In this document: positions 42,560 to 51,700 of the stretch, piece by piece
Layout of the letters: each line of letters starts with the position of its first letter
How positions within the stretch are numbered: the first letter of the stretch is position 1
Assembly: GCA_903902745.1 (NCBI GenBank)
Contig: CAIUWA010000024.1
Location: forward strand, 1 to 64,000
Source: an uncultured Opitutia bacterium
GTDB taxonomy: Bacteria > Verrucomicrobiota > Verrucomicrobiia > Opitutales > Opitutaceae
Direction of reading: 5' to 3'
DNA: 64,000 nucleotides
Program-made: the position numbers and the translations under genes
Notes under the pieces: model-generated
Seen by the model: only the letters and a program-made list of their open reading frames with translations
Databases searched by the model: none
What the model was told of the DNA's origin: nothing

Positions 42560-45130
42560 ATGGCAACCAAGTGCAAAGACTACAACTTTCAAGAGATTGA
42601 GCCCCACTGGCAATCTTTCTGGGAGGAAAATCATTCGTTCCGGGCCGAGAATGGCTCGACCAAGCCGAAGTACTACGTGCTCGACATGTTCCCGTACCCG
42701 TCGGGCGCGGGTCTGCATATCGGCCATCCCGAGGGCTACACGGCGACCGATATCATGGCCCGCTACAAGCGGGCGCGGGGTTTCAACGTGCTGCATCCGA
42801 TCGGCTGGGACGCCTTCGGCCTGCCAGCTGAACAGCATGCGGTGAAAACCGGCACCCACCCGGCCAGCAACACGCAGAACAACATCGCGAATTTCAAGCG
42901 GCAGATCAAAGCCCTCGGTTTTTCCTACGACTGGGATCGCGAGATCGATACGACCGATCCAAAATACTTCCGCTGGACCCAGTGGATTTTCCTCCAGTTG
43001 TTCAAGCGCGGTCTCGCCTATGTGGACGAACGCCCGGTGTGGTGGTGCCCGGAATTGCGCACCGTGCTGGCCAACGAGGAGATCGTTGACGGCAAGAGCG
43101 AAGTCGGCGGTTTTCCGGTCGAGCGGAGAAATCTCCGCCAATGGGTGCTGCGCATCACCGCCTATGCCGAGCGCCTGCTGGCGGACTTGAAGGGGGTCGA
43201 CTGGCCCGACTCCACCAAGCGCATGCAGGAAGCGTGGATCGGCCGCAGCGAAGGGGCTGAAATCCAGTTCCAGCTTGAGAATGCGGCACTGGGTTCGTTG
43301 AAGATTTTCACGACGCGACCCGACACCCTCTTCGGCTGCACCTACATGGTAGTCGCGCCCGAGCATCCGCTCGTCGACGCGCTCACCACGACGGAGCAAA
43401 AATCCGCCGTCGCGGCTTACCATAAAATGGCTTCAGGCAAGAGCGACTTGGAACGCACGGATCTCGCCAAGGACAAGTCGGGTGTCTTCAGCGGCTCATT
43501 CGCGATCAACCCGGTGAACGGCCAGCGCGTACCCATCTGGATCGCTGATTATGTGCTCATGGGCTATGGCACCGGCGCCATCATGGCGGTGCCCGCCCAT
43601 GACGAGCGCGACCACGAGTTTGCCGTCCGATACGCCCTGCCAATCGTGCAGGTAATCGCGCCGGCGGGTGAAGCCATCAAACTGCCCTACAGCGGTGATG
43701 GCAAACTGGTCCATTCCGGAGCCTACACCGGACTCGACTGGCCCGAGGCCAAGCGACGCATCACCGCCGACCTCGCCGCTCGCGGCGTTGGCAAGGCTAC
43801 GATCAACTACAAGCTGCGTGACTGGCTGTTCTCTCGCCAGCGCTATTGGGGCGAGCCGTTTCCCATCGTCTGGGTGAGCGAGTCCGACTATCGCCGCGCG
43901 GCCTCGCTCCGCCAGGACTTGCCAGCCCAGGCGGTCACATTCGCTGAGAACGGCGTCACCCACTTTGCCCTGCCGCTGCCGGACGCGGCGCTTCCGCTCG
44001 TGCTGCCGGACGTCCAGTCCTATTTGCCGAGCGGCAACGGCGAGAGTCCGCTCGCCAATGAAACCGCCTGGTTGGAAATCTGGTTCAATCTTGAGACCGG
44101 CGCAGCCGTGCCCTCCTCCCAACCGCTCCCGGCCGGCACTGTCTGGGTGCGGGCCCGGCGCGAAACCAACACCATGCCGCAGTGGGCCGGCTCGTGCTGG
44201 TATTATCTGCGTTTTCTCGATCCCCGGAACAGCACCGCCATCGCCTCACCCGAGGCGCTGCGTTATTGGGGTGTGCCGGACCTTTATGTTGGCGGCGCCG
44301 AGCATGCAGTCTTGCACCTGCTCTATGCGCGTTTTTGGCATAAAGTGCTTTTCGATCTCGGCGTGGTCCCGCAAAGCGAGCCGTTCACCAAGCTTTTTCA
44401 CCAAGGTATTATCCTCGGCGAGGACGGGGAAAAAATGTCGAAGAGCCGCGGCAACGTGGTCAGTCCCGACACCATCATCGCCTCGCACGGCACCGACTCA
44501 TTGCGCCTTTACCTGATGTTCCTCGGTCCGCTCGAAGCCATGAAGCCCTGGAATCCGCGCGGCATCGAGGGCGTGCATCGCTTTCTGCAAAAGGTCTGGC
44601 GGGAATGCCTGACCGCCGAAGGGGCGGTGAACCCGAAGATTACAGCCTCCCTTCCGGAGCCCGCCGAGCTGACAAAATTGCTGCATGAGACGATCAAGAA
44701 AGTCGGGGAGGACATCGAGAACCTGCGCTTCAACACGGCCATTTCCCAGATGATGATTTTTGCCAATGCCCTGCAGAAAGCCCCCCAAGTGGATCCCTCC
44801 ACCATGCGTGCCTTCCTGCAACTCCTTGCTCCCTTTGCGCCGCATCTGGCGGAGGAACTCTGGGCCCGCTTGGGCGAAGCTCCATCGATTCTCCGGGCCC
44901 CATGGCCGGCTTTTGATGCCGCCAAGTTTGCCACCAGCGAAGTGAAGCTCGTGATTCAGATCAACGGCCGGCATCGCGGCGATCTCGTCGTGGCCAAGGG
45001 GCTGTCTCAGGATGCGGTCCTCGAGCTTCTCAAGAACCATGCAAAGGTGACTCCTTATCTTGACGGGAAAATGATGAAACGCGTGATTTACGTCCCAGGG
45101 AAAATCATCAATATTGTGACCGAGGGTTGA
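42560..45130 (+). CDS. leuS: Leucyl-tRNA synthetase
   Basis: This 856-residue class Ia synthetase charges tRNA-Leu. HIGH is at residues 53-56 (GAGLHIGHPEGYTATD) and KMSKS at 625-629 (GEKMSKSRGNVV). The CP1 editing domain contains TTRPDTLFGCTYMVVAPEHP and VPAHDERDHEFA, with the editing Asp. The tRNA-binding C-terminal domain ends FVVAKG-like and VIYVPGKIINIVTEG. ATG at 42560 gives MATKCKDYNFQEIEPHWQSF, the expected start. A GGTGG at 42544-42548 could serve as a ribosome site. The gene is divergent from the HtrA gene. Confidence 0.97.
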   Translation: MATKCKDYNFQEIEPHWQSFWEENHSFRAENGSTKPKYYVLDMFPYPSGAGLHIGHPEGYTATDIMARYKRARGFNVLHPIGWDAFGLPAEQHAVKTGTHPASNTQNNIANFKRQIKALGFSYDWDREIDTTDPKYFRWTQWIFLQLFKRGLAYVDERPVWWCPELRTVLANEEIVDGKSEVGGFPVERRNLRQWVLRITAYAERLLADLKGVDWPDSTKRMQEAWIGRSEGAEIQFQLENAALGSLKIFTTRPDTLFGCTYMVVAPEHPLVDALTTTEQKSAVAAYHKMASGKSDLERTDLAKDKSGVFSGSFAINPVNGQRVPIWIADYVLMGYGTGAIMAVPAHDERDHEFAVRYALPIVQVIAPAGEAIKLPYSGDGKLVHSGAYTGLDWPEAKRRITADLAARGVGKATINYKLRDWLFSRQRYWGEPFPIVWVSESDYRRAASLRQDLPAQAVTFAENGVTHFALPLPDAALPLVLPDVQSYLPSGNGESPLANETAWLEIWFNLETGAAVPSSQPLPAGTVWVRARRETNTMPQWAGSCWYYLRFLDPRNSTAIASPEALRYWGVPDLYVGGAEHAVLHLLYARFWHKVLFDLGVVPQSEPFTKLFHQGIILGEDGEKMSKSRGNVVSPDTIIASHGTDSLRLYLMFLGPLEAMKPWNPRGIEGVHRFLQKVWRECLTAEGAVNPKITASLPEPAELTKLLHETIKKVGEDIENLRFNTAISQMMIFANALQKAPQVDPSTMRAFLQLLAPFAPHLAEELWARLGEAPSILRAPWPAFDAAKFATSEVKLVIQINGRHRGDLVVAKGLSQDAVLELLKNHAKVTPYLDGKMMKRVIYVPGKIINIVTEG

Positions 45131-45143
45131 TCGCACAATGCAC

Positions 45144-45172
45144 TTGCCTTCCTAGGGTGAAACCCCTATGGT
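45144..45172 (+). promoter_or_regulatory. Candidate promoter/operator of the exopolysaccharide operon
   Basis: TTGCCT (45144-45149) and TATGGT (45167-45172) are 17 bp apart, a good sigma-70-type pair, 45 bp before the FecR gene start. The spacer contains the imperfect palindrome TAGGGTGAAACCCCTA, suited to a dimeric regulator. It is the only convincing promoter with an operator I see in the window. Confidence 0.55.
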
Positions 45173-45216
45173 TTGGGCCATTAGCAACCAATGCAGGCCT
45201 TTCTCGATATAAGCAT

Positions 45217-46176
45217 ATGAAAACAAATCTCTTACCGTCTGGTTTTCAGCCGGTGTTTCTCAGGAAAACCTTTGCTTTTATGCTCTGTGCTGCAGTCACG
45301 GTCTCGGCCGCGTCTCAACGGAAGAACCCTGCAAGCAAGCTCTTCGTTACAGATGTCCAGGGACAAGGTGAGATAAACACCGGCGATAAACTCGAGGACT
45401 TGGCAAAAAAGACCGTTCACTCCGCGCAAGGCGCGATCATCGAAACCAAGAAGGCCGAGGACGACAGCCAGAAGGACAAGAATTCCTCGTCCATGGTTTA
45501 TTCGAATGGTACGGGCATTTATTTTGATTCCGACACCAGGCTGGAGGTGAAGAAATTCGCCCAGGAGCCATTTGCTCCGAATCGCACAGACATGGACGTC
45601 GAGCCCTCCATTTCCCAAACCCAAGCTTTCCTGTCCCGCGGCAGTGTGGGTCTTTGCGCCAGCAAGATGGTGGCCGGCAGCAGCATGGTTTATCAGACGC
45701 CCCACGCTACGATCAATGTCCGCGGCCGGAAAGTCATCATTGAGACCAATGAAAAATTCACCAAGATTTCGATGCTGGAAGGTGAAAGCACGGTGCGCGG
45801 AGGAATTGGCGGAAATGTCGATCTGGGCGGACAATCGCTCCGCGCCGGGCAGCAGGCGATCATTCGCGCCGGGGCGGCGGGGGAAGCACCGATAGTTCAG
45901 ATTGCGTCCATCCCTCCCGCCGAGATGGGGCCACTCGATGACAAGGTGTCGATGGCCTGCATGGCCAAGAAGACCGTCTATTTTGAAGTCGTGGACCGCA
46001 AAACCGGCAGCGGCCCGGTGGAAAAAACCCCGGCCGAAGCTGCCTCTGCCGAAGCTGTCACGGCTTTTGATGGCGATGGCAAGACCGGGGCGGAACAGGA
46101 AATCGTGCCCGTGGAAGTTGCGCCGGCCGATCTTCCCGTCCAATTCACCGTCAGCCCCGCGCGATTGGCGCCATAA
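45217..46176 (+). CDS. FecR-domain periplasmic protein
   Basis: The 319-residue product has a signal peptide (FAFMLCAAVTVSAASQ) and a FecR domain: LEDLAKKTVHSAQGAIIETKK, YSNGTGIYFDSDTRLEVKKF, FLSRGSVGLC, TPHATINVRGRKVIIETNEKFTKISMLEGESTVR and LRAGQQAIIR. FecR domains here are not linked to a sigma factor. In verrucomicrobial export clusters they are secreted structural or sensing proteins. It is first in a row of four same-strand genes with short gaps (29, 10 and 15 bp), so it probably heads the exopolysaccharide operon. The exact role is unknown. Confidence 0.82.
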   Translation: MKTNLLPSGFQPVFLRKTFAFMLCAAVTVSAASQRKNPASKLFVTDVQGQGEINTGDKLEDLAKKTVHSAQGAIIETKKAEDDSQKDKNSSSMVYSNGTGIYFDSDTRLEVKKFAQEPFAPNRTDMDVEPSISQTQAFLSRGSVGLCASKMVAGSSMVYQTPHATINVRGRKVIIETNEKFTKISMLEGESTVRGGIGGNVDLGGQSLRAGQQAIIRAGAAGEAPIVQIASIPPAEMGPLDDKVSMACMAKKTVYFEVVDRKTGSGPVEKTPAEAASAEAVTAFDGDGKTGAEQEIVPVEVAPADLPVQFTVSPARLAP

Positions 46177-46205
46177 ATAACGGGCCGCTTATTTTTTCGC
46201 GCTCC

Positions 46206-47345
46206 ATGGGCCTATTCCGCACACTCCACGCCGGGATCGCGGTGCTTTTGTCCCTTGGGGTTGTCGCCCTGCCGGTCCGGGCGCTCGTCAGCATCGACGC
46301 CGGAAAAAACCAGCTCTTCATCAACAGCACCGCCACGGTCACCTACGACTCCAATCTCTTTGCCAATTCCGCGGGAGGCGGGGACTACGTTTACGGCCTG
46401 AATCTCGGCGCCAATTACACCCGCCGCGCCGGCTTGATCGGGCTGGATGCCAGTGTGGGCGTCGCCACCAGCCGGTTCGGCAAATTTCATGCGGAGGATT
46501 TTCAAAATCCCAGCTTTACCGCTGCGTTTGCCAAGCAAACCGGGCGCACGACTGGCACTCTTACCCTGAGCGCCGCCCGTCAGAGCCGCGCCGACTCCGC
46601 CGCCAATCTGCGCAATGAATCCTGGTTTTATCAGGCCGAGATGAACCTTAAGTATCCGGTGATTGAGCGTTACTCCCTTTCAGCCAATGCAGGCTACTCG
46701 CTGCGCGACTATGCGGACAATACCACTGTCGTTGACCTGGCGTCCTACGCCTTTGGCCTCGATCTGTTCTATGTGTACACGACCGACCGGGATCTGATCG
46801 CGGGCTATCATTTCAGCGAGGACAAGACCTCCGCCAACTCCAAGTCCTTCAACCACTCCTTTACCGCCGGCCTGGCAGGCCGCCTCTTCGGCCAGCTGCA
46901 AGGCACGTTGCGCGCGGGCTATGGTCTGCGCGTCCCCCACGACCGCACGACCGATGCCAGTTATGGCTCCTGGACCGCCAATGCGAGCACCGCGTGGAAG
47001 TTCACCAAACGATTGAATGTCACCGGACAGCTGTCCAAGGACGTCTCCACCACTTCTACCAACACTTCCGTCGATACCCTGTCCACCGCGCTTGATGCCC
47101 AATATATCCTGAACGCGAGGACGATTTTCGATCTCGGCACCAGTTGGAGCAACAGCCGTTTCCTCGGTGCGTTGGGTGGCGGCCGGCATGATGTTGCGTG
47201 GAGTTGGAACCTAGCCCTTAGTCGCACCATCAATAGCCACTTGAAAGCCTCGCTAAGCTATGTGTCCTCGCAAAACTGGTCCACGGTCAATTTCTCCGAC
47301 TTCAGCCGCCGGGCCGCCACGATGTCGCTGAGTTCCCATTTCTAA
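46206..47345 (+). CDS. Outer-membrane beta-barrel protein of an exopolysaccharide cluster
   Basis: This 379-residue protein has a signal peptide (GIAVLLSLGVVALPVRA) and repeated amphipathic beta strands. The opening STATVTYDSNLFANS is typical of BBP2/EpsL-like outer-membrane barrels. It ends SFDFSRRA-like strands and a C-terminal Phe (MSLSSHF), as in outer-membrane proteins assembled by BAM. Aromatic girdle residues and alternating Ser/Thr/Gly are frequent. It probably forms the outer-membrane conduit or secretin-like partner for polysaccharide export together with the next two genes. Confidence 0.82.
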   Translation: MGLFRTLHAGIAVLLSLGVVALPVRALVSIDAGKNQLFINSTATVTYDSNLFANSAGGGDYVYGLNLGANYTRRAGLIGLDASVGVATSRFGKFHAEDFQNPSFTAAFAKQTGRTTGTLTLSAARQSRADSAANLRNESWFYQAEMNLKYPVIERYSLSANAGYSLRDYADNTTVVDLASYAFGLDLFYVYTTDRDLIAGYHFSEDKTSANSKSFNHSFTAGLAGRLFGQLQGTLRAGYGLRVPHDRTTDASYGSWTANASTAWKFTKRLNVTGQLSKDVSTTSTNTSVDTLSTALDAQYILNARTIFDLGTSWSNSRFLGALGGGRHDVAWSWNLALSRTINSHLKASLSYVSSQNWSTVNFSDFSRRAATMSLSSHF

Positions 47346-47355
47346 CCGTTTTCCC

Positions 47356-47994
47356 ATGTCCGTTCCCACCATCCGCTCCATCTGCCGCTTGCTTGGACTC
47401 GGGGCGTTTTTTGCCGGCCTGACCGTGATCGTTCATGCCCAGGCTGGCGCACCGCCGCCCAAACCCTCGACCCAGGCCCTCGCCCACACCCTTACCACCA
47501 ATGACAAATTGAACATTGTGGTCGTGCAGGAAAAGGAGCTTGGCGGCATTTCTCGCGTCAACTCCAAGGGTACGATCAATCTCACCCTCGTGGGTGAGGT
47601 TCATGTGGCCGGCCTCACCGTCCAGGAAGCCCAGAAAGCCATTGAGAACGCCTACCATGACGGGCGCTATCTGCTGAATCCCCAAGTCATCATCAATGTC
47701 GAGGACTACGCCCCGCGCGAGGTTTTCATCAATGGCGAGGTGAAGGCGCCGGGAAAATACCAGCTGCCCACCGAAGTGGTGATGACGATCGATGAACTGG
47801 TGCTCAAGGCCGGCGGCTTCACCGATTCGGCCAAGGGCGCGGCGGTCAAGGTCACGCGCAAACTGCCTGACGGGAAAACCACCGTCATTGGCCCGCTTGA
47901 CGTGGAAAGCATCATCAAGGGAAAAAAGGGCACCTCCATTCCGCTGGAGCTGCAGCCCGGCGATACCGTGCAGGTAGATCAGCGCATATTTTGA
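47356..47994 (+). CDS. Polysaccharide export protein (Wza/Poly_export-SLBB type)
   Basis: This 212-residue periplasmic/outer-membrane protein has a signal peptide (LLGLGAFFAGLTVIVHAQA) without a lipobox. A Poly_export domain (LTTNDKLNIVVVQEKELGGISRV to LVGEVHVAGLTVQEAQKAIENAY) and one SLBB domain (VFINGEVKAPGKYQLPTEV to LVLKAGGFTDSAKG) follow. It ends QPGDTVQVDQRIF. Lacking the C-terminal membrane helix of E. coli Wza, it is the short form that relies on a separate barrel, plausibly the preceding gene. It is followed after 15 bp by the tyrosine kinase gene. Confidence 0.9.
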   Translation: MSVPTIRSICRLLGLGAFFAGLTVIVHAQAGAPPPKPSTQALAHTLTTNDKLNIVVVQEKELGGISRVNSKGTINLTLVGEVHVAGLTVQEAQKAIENAYHDGRYLLNPQVIINVEDYAPREVFINGEVKAPGKYQLPTEVVMTIDELVLKAGGFTDSAKGAAVKVTRKLPDGKTTVIGPLDVESIIKGKKGTSIPLELQPGDTVQVDQRIF

Positions 47995-48009
47995 AATTAG
48001 CCGCGACTC

Positions 48010-50190
48010 ATGGCCGAATCATCTTCCAACCCACCGCCCCCCTCGTCCACCGGGATGGGCGACGACAAGGATGAAAACATCATAGAGCGGCGCTCGCTGC
48101 GCGACTACTACATCATCCTGCGCGAAAGGGTCTGGATCGCCTTGCCGCTGGCCTTGCTCGTTTCGATCGGCTTGGGCTACTACCAGTCCCGTGAGACTCC
48201 GATGTACATGGCCTCGGCCACCATCCAGTTTGAAAAACCGGAGAAGGTCGTCACCACCCAGGGGGTCGCGGACCCCACCATCACCTCGGAGATCGATCTC
48301 AACACGCACATCCAGGTTCTGCGCAGTGGCAACCTTCGCGCCAAGGTGGCCGCGTCCTTCACGCCCGAGGAGTTGAAAATCCTGCAGGAGCCGTTCCTGA
48401 AAAATCCTGTTCCCGGCGCCGTGCCGCCCTCGGCCGGCGAACTCCTCGGCAGCGTCGCGATCGACCCGGTCCGCCTCAGTCTCCTCATCCAGATCACCGT
48501 CCGGCACCAAGGCGCGAAGGCCGCCGCCTTGGTCGCCAATCGTTATGTTGACCAATTCATGATCCGCCTGCGCGAGCAGATGAGCGGAATCAACGAGGAT
48601 GCCGTCAAGCAGTTGAATGAGGCGGCCGAACGACTGCGCAAGGAGTCCGGCGAGAAGGATCAGAAGCTGCAGACCTACATGAAGGAGCACAAACTGGGCA
48701 CTTCCCTCGATGTCACAACCAACACCATCAAGGCGCACTTGATTGCCATCGATGCGGCCCGCACGTCCGCGCACCTCGAGGTCCTCCGGCTGCAAAATGA
48801 ATTCAGCCAGGTTGAAGCCTATCAGAGCAGCGGCCGGAATCTGTATGAGATCTCCGCGATCGCCAGCCATGGGACCGTGCCCGTGCTCCGGGGCCAGCTC
48901 GCGGCCGCGGAAAATCTCCAAAGTGAGCTGGCCGGGCGCTACCTGGAACGGCATCCGGAGATGATCAAGATCACCAACACGATCAGCAGTCTCACGGACC
49001 AGCTCAACGCCGCCACGGCCCTCGCCATCGCCGATCTTAAAACCAGCCTGAGCAAGGCCCGCGACAATGAAGTGGCCCTCGAAAAGGACTATGCGCTCAA
49101 CGAGCAGGAGAATCTCCACCTGCGGGATTTGAACACGGAATACGGCAACCTGCAGCAGGAGGCCGACGCGGCCAAGAAGCAGTACATGGAGGTGCTCGAC
49201 CGAAAAAGCCAGACGACCACCCTCCGCAACATCGAGAATCAAAAAGTTCCGCTTCATCCCCTTGACAGTGCCACGGTGCCCGGCGGTCCCTATGCGCCCA
49301 ACCTCAGCCGCATCATCAAGACCTGCGCCGGCATCGGCATCCTGGTTTTCATCGGCGTGGCGGTCGGCCTGAGTTTCATCGACGACCGCATCAAGAGCGC
49401 CTGGGACGTCGAGCACTTTATCGGCGTCAATCTCCTCGGCATCATCCCCGACCTGTCGGGACTGAAGGACGACGACAAATACACCCTCGTCCTCAACAAC
49501 AACCAGGCCCCGGGGGTCGAGTCCTTCCTCAGCGTCTACAGCGCGGTGAAGATTCATTCCAAGCTGGATTTCCCCAAGTCGATTCTCGTCACCAGCACGA
49601 TCCCGGGCGAAGGCAAGACGCTCATCTCGTGCAACCTCGCCGGCAGTTTTGCCCGCCATGGGAAAAAGACGCTGCTGATTGATTGCGATCTGCGCCGGCC
49701 CATGCTCCACCGCCATTTCAAGCAGCAGAACAATGCCGGCGTCATCCAGTGGTATGAGAATGGCGCAAATCTTGAGGGCGATCTCATGAGCGATCCCACC
49801 CTGGGCATCATCAAGATCGGCGATAATCTTTCCCTCCTGTGCTCCGGCGGTCGCTCCAAGGGTCCGACCCAAATTCTCGAGAGCCAGGCCTTCACCAACC
49901 TGCTCCAGCGGCTGAAACGGCAGTATGACCTGATCGTGGTCGATTCCCCTCCGCTGGGCGCGGTCACGGACAGTTTGCTCATTGCCGAGCGCACGGACGA
50001 GGTCATTTACGTGTGCCGATTCAATCGTGCCTACCGGAAGCACATTCGCATGTACATCAAGGCGCTCCGCCGGGGTCGAAATGAAATCCTTGGGGTGGTC
50101 CTCAACGGTCTCTCGCCCCGGCGCATCGAGTACTATTCGAATTATCGCTACTACCGCAGCTACAAGAAATATTACGGTGCGCAGACCTAG
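48010..50190 (+). CDS. Polysaccharide co-polymerase/tyrosine autokinase (Wzc-like)
   Basis: This 726-residue inner-membrane protein has a Wzz-type N-terminal part with a first membrane helix (VWIALPLALLVSIGLGYY). A long periplasmic coiled coil (about residues 190-400) and a second helix (TCAGIGILVFIGVAVGLSFI) follow. The cytoplasmic BY-kinase domain has Walker A STIPGEGKT with Lys536, A' LLIDCDLRRPM and Walker B LIVVDSPPLG. The C-terminus is a tyrosine cluster (YYSNYRYYRSYKKYYG) for autophosphorylation. It controls chain length and export of the exopolysaccharide and is the last gene of the operon. Confidence 0.94.
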   Translation: MAESSSNPPPPSSTGMGDDKDENIIERRSLRDYYIILRERVWIALPLALLVSIGLGYYQSRETPMYMASATIQFEKPEKVVTTQGVADPTITSEIDLNTHIQVLRSGNLRAKVAASFTPEELKILQEPFLKNPVPGAVPPSAGELLGSVAIDPVRLSLLIQITVRHQGAKAAALVANRYVDQFMIRLREQMSGINEDAVKQLNEAAERLRKESGEKDQKLQTYMKEHKLGTSLDVTTNTIKAHLIAIDAARTSAHLEVLRLQNEFSQVEAYQSSGRNLYEISAIASHGTVPVLRGQLAAAENLQSELAGRYLERHPEMIKITNTISSLTDQLNAATALAIADLKTSLSKARDNEVALEKDYALNEQENLHLRDLNTEYGNLQQEADAAKKQYMEVLDRKSQTTTLRNIENQKVPLHPLDSATVPGGPYAPNLSRIIKTCAGIGILVFIGVAVGLSFIDDRIKSAWDVEHFIGVNLLGIIPDLSGLKDDDKYTLVLNNNQAPGVESFLSVYSAVKIHSKLDFPKSILVTSTIPGEGKTLISCNLAGSFARHGKKTLLIDCDLRRPMLHRHFKQQNNAGVIQWYENGANLEGDLMSDPTLGIIKIGDNLSLLCSGGRSKGPTQILESQAFTNLLQRLKRQYDLIVVDSPPLGAVTDSLLIAERTDEVIYVCRFNRAYRKHIRMYIKALRRGRNEILGVVLNGLSPRRIEYYSNYRYYRSYKKYYGAQT

Positions 50191-50297
50191 TCCGGCCGGG
50201 CCTGCACCGGATGCCCACCGATGGTCCCTGCGGTCCATGATGCCGAGCCGGGCTAAAATCGGTTTGGCAATGACTCATAAGCGATAACGATCAGGTC

Positions 50298-51143
50298 ATG
50301 GCACCCGCCTCCGCCTATCTTCCCACCGGTTACGACCCTGGCCGGCCGGTTGTCCTCATTGCCGGGCAGGGACTTTATCCCCAGCTAGCCGCGCAAGGCA
50401 TGCGTCAGGCCGGCGTTTCTCTCCGGCTCATTGCCTTCGAGGAGGAGACCCCCCCGGACCTCATCGCCTCCTTTCCTGAGGCCGAGCGGATCACGCTGCG
50501 CGTGGGTCAATTGGGCCGGATGCTTAAGGCCATCGGGGATTTTGGCGCCGGATACGCTTTCATGGCCGGACAGATCACCCCCCGCCGGCTCTTCCATGGC
50601 CTGCACCCCGACCTCAAGGCCGCCGCGATCCTTTTCTCGCTCAAACGCCGGAATGCCGAGACCATTTTCGGCGCGATCGCCACCGAGATCGAGGCGCTCG
50701 GAGTTCGCCTGCTCGATGCCCGGTCCTTTCTGGATGACAGCCTGGCCACGCCGGGGTGCATGACCGGTCGCAGCTTTCCCATCGGGGAGGAATACTTGGA
50801 TCATGGCATTCACGTTGCCCGCGAATGCGCCCGGCTCGACATCGGCCAGGGCTGTGTCGTGCGCAAAGGCACGGTGCTGGCGGTCGAAGCCTATGAAGGG
50901 ACCGATGCCATGCTCCGGCGCGCAGGTGCCCTGAAAGCCGACCAGGCTCTTTTCGTCAAGGCTGTGAAGCCCCGGCAGGATTTCCGTTTTGACGTCCCCT
51001 GCTTTGGCCTGCGCACGCTTGAAACCATGCGCGAGGCAGGGCTGCACTGTGCCGCGCTCGAGGCGGGTAAGGTCTTAATTCTCGGCAAGCCCGCCGTTCT
51101 TGCCCAGGCGAAGACGTGGGGCATCAGCCTTCTGGGCTTTTAA
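50298..51143 (+). CDS. lpxI: UDP-2,3-diacylglucosamine pyrophosphatase LpxI
   Basis: This 281-residue cytoplasmic enzyme hydrolyses UDP-2,3-diacylglucosamine to lipid X in lipid A synthesis; it is the alternative to LpxH. It matches the former DUF1009 family: VLIAGQGLYPQLAAQGMRQA, FMAGQITPRRLF, SFLDDSLATPGCMTGR, GQGCVVRKGTVLAVEAYEGT, FVKAVKPRQDFRFDVPCFGLRTLETM and AALEAGKVLILGKPAVL. The start ATG at 50298 follows a 107-bp gap after the kinase gene. With lpxK it marks a canonical LPS pathway. Confidence 0.93.
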   Translation: MAPASAYLPTGYDPGRPVVLIAGQGLYPQLAAQGMRQAGVSLRLIAFEEETPPDLIASFPEAERITLRVGQLGRMLKAIGDFGAGYAFMAGQITPRRLFHGLHPDLKAAAILFSLKRRNAETIFGAIATEIEALGVRLLDARSFLDDSLATPGCMTGRSFPIGEEYLDHGIHVARECARLDIGQGCVVRKGTVLAVEAYEGTDAMLRRAGALKADQALFVKAVKPRQDFRFDVPCFGLRTLETMREAGLHCAALEAGKVLILGKPAVLAQAKTWGISLLGF

Positions 51144-51224
51144 GATTACGCGGCTGGCAAACGCGCTCCCCGGCCTTCATCGCCCAGCTTGCGCTTTTCC
51201 CCTCCCCCGGCATCTTTTCGCGCC

Positions 51225-51695
51225 ATGCAGAACGACGTCGTTGCCGTCACGATCAAAGGGGTGATGCCCACCACCAACGGCTGCGCCGTGTTTATCGGCA
51301 CCGACGAGAAGATCTTCCGCATCTACGTCGACCCGTTTGTCGGCAATGCCATTCACATGGCGCTCAAGGGCGTGACGCGCGAACGACCGCTGACCCACGA
51401 CCTGATTGGCAGCCTGTTGCTCGGACTCGGGGCCAGGCTGGATCGCGTGGTCATCAATGATGTCAACACCGACATGTTCTTCGCCCGGATCCTGCTGACG
51501 ATGGAAAACGAGCTGGGCAAAAAAATCGTCGAGATCGACGCCCGCCCCAGCGACTCCATTGTGCTCGCCCTGCAGCAGAAGCGACCGATTTTTGCCGCCC
51601 GCAAGGTTTATGAGGCGGTTGACGACATGAGCGAGATCCTCGATCGCGTGCTCAAACAGCAGGCGGAGGAAGGCGGGGAATCCGCCGGGGACTGA
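51225..51695 (+). CDS. Bifunctional nuclease family protein (DUF151)
   Basis: This 156-residue protein matches the DUF151/BFN domain: VAVTIKGVMPTTNGCAVFIG, FRIYVDPFVGNAIHMALKG, RPLTHDLIGSLLLGLGARLDRVVIND, FFARILLTMENELGKKIVEIDARPSDSIVLAL and RPIFAARKVYEAVDDMSEIL. Plant and some bacterial members have DNase/RNase activity; the bacterial role is unclear. ATG at 51225 is chosen because it starts the conserved domain. It is 5 bp upstream of dus, so the two are probably co-transcribed. Confidence 0.9.
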   Translation: MQNDVVAVTIKGVMPTTNGCAVFIGTDEKIFRIYVDPFVGNAIHMALKGVTRERPLTHDLIGSLLLGLGARLDRVVINDVNTDMFFARILLTMENELGKKIVEIDARPSDSIVLALQQKRPIFAARKVYEAVDDMSEILDRVLKQQAEEGGESAGD

Positions 51696-51700
51696 ATCCC

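Noticed and set aside
42542-43423. Upstream extension of the HtrA reading frame opposite leuS
   Set aside because: The frame stays open because of high GC, but leuS is unmistakable on the other strand and the signal peptide of HtrA starts at 42541.
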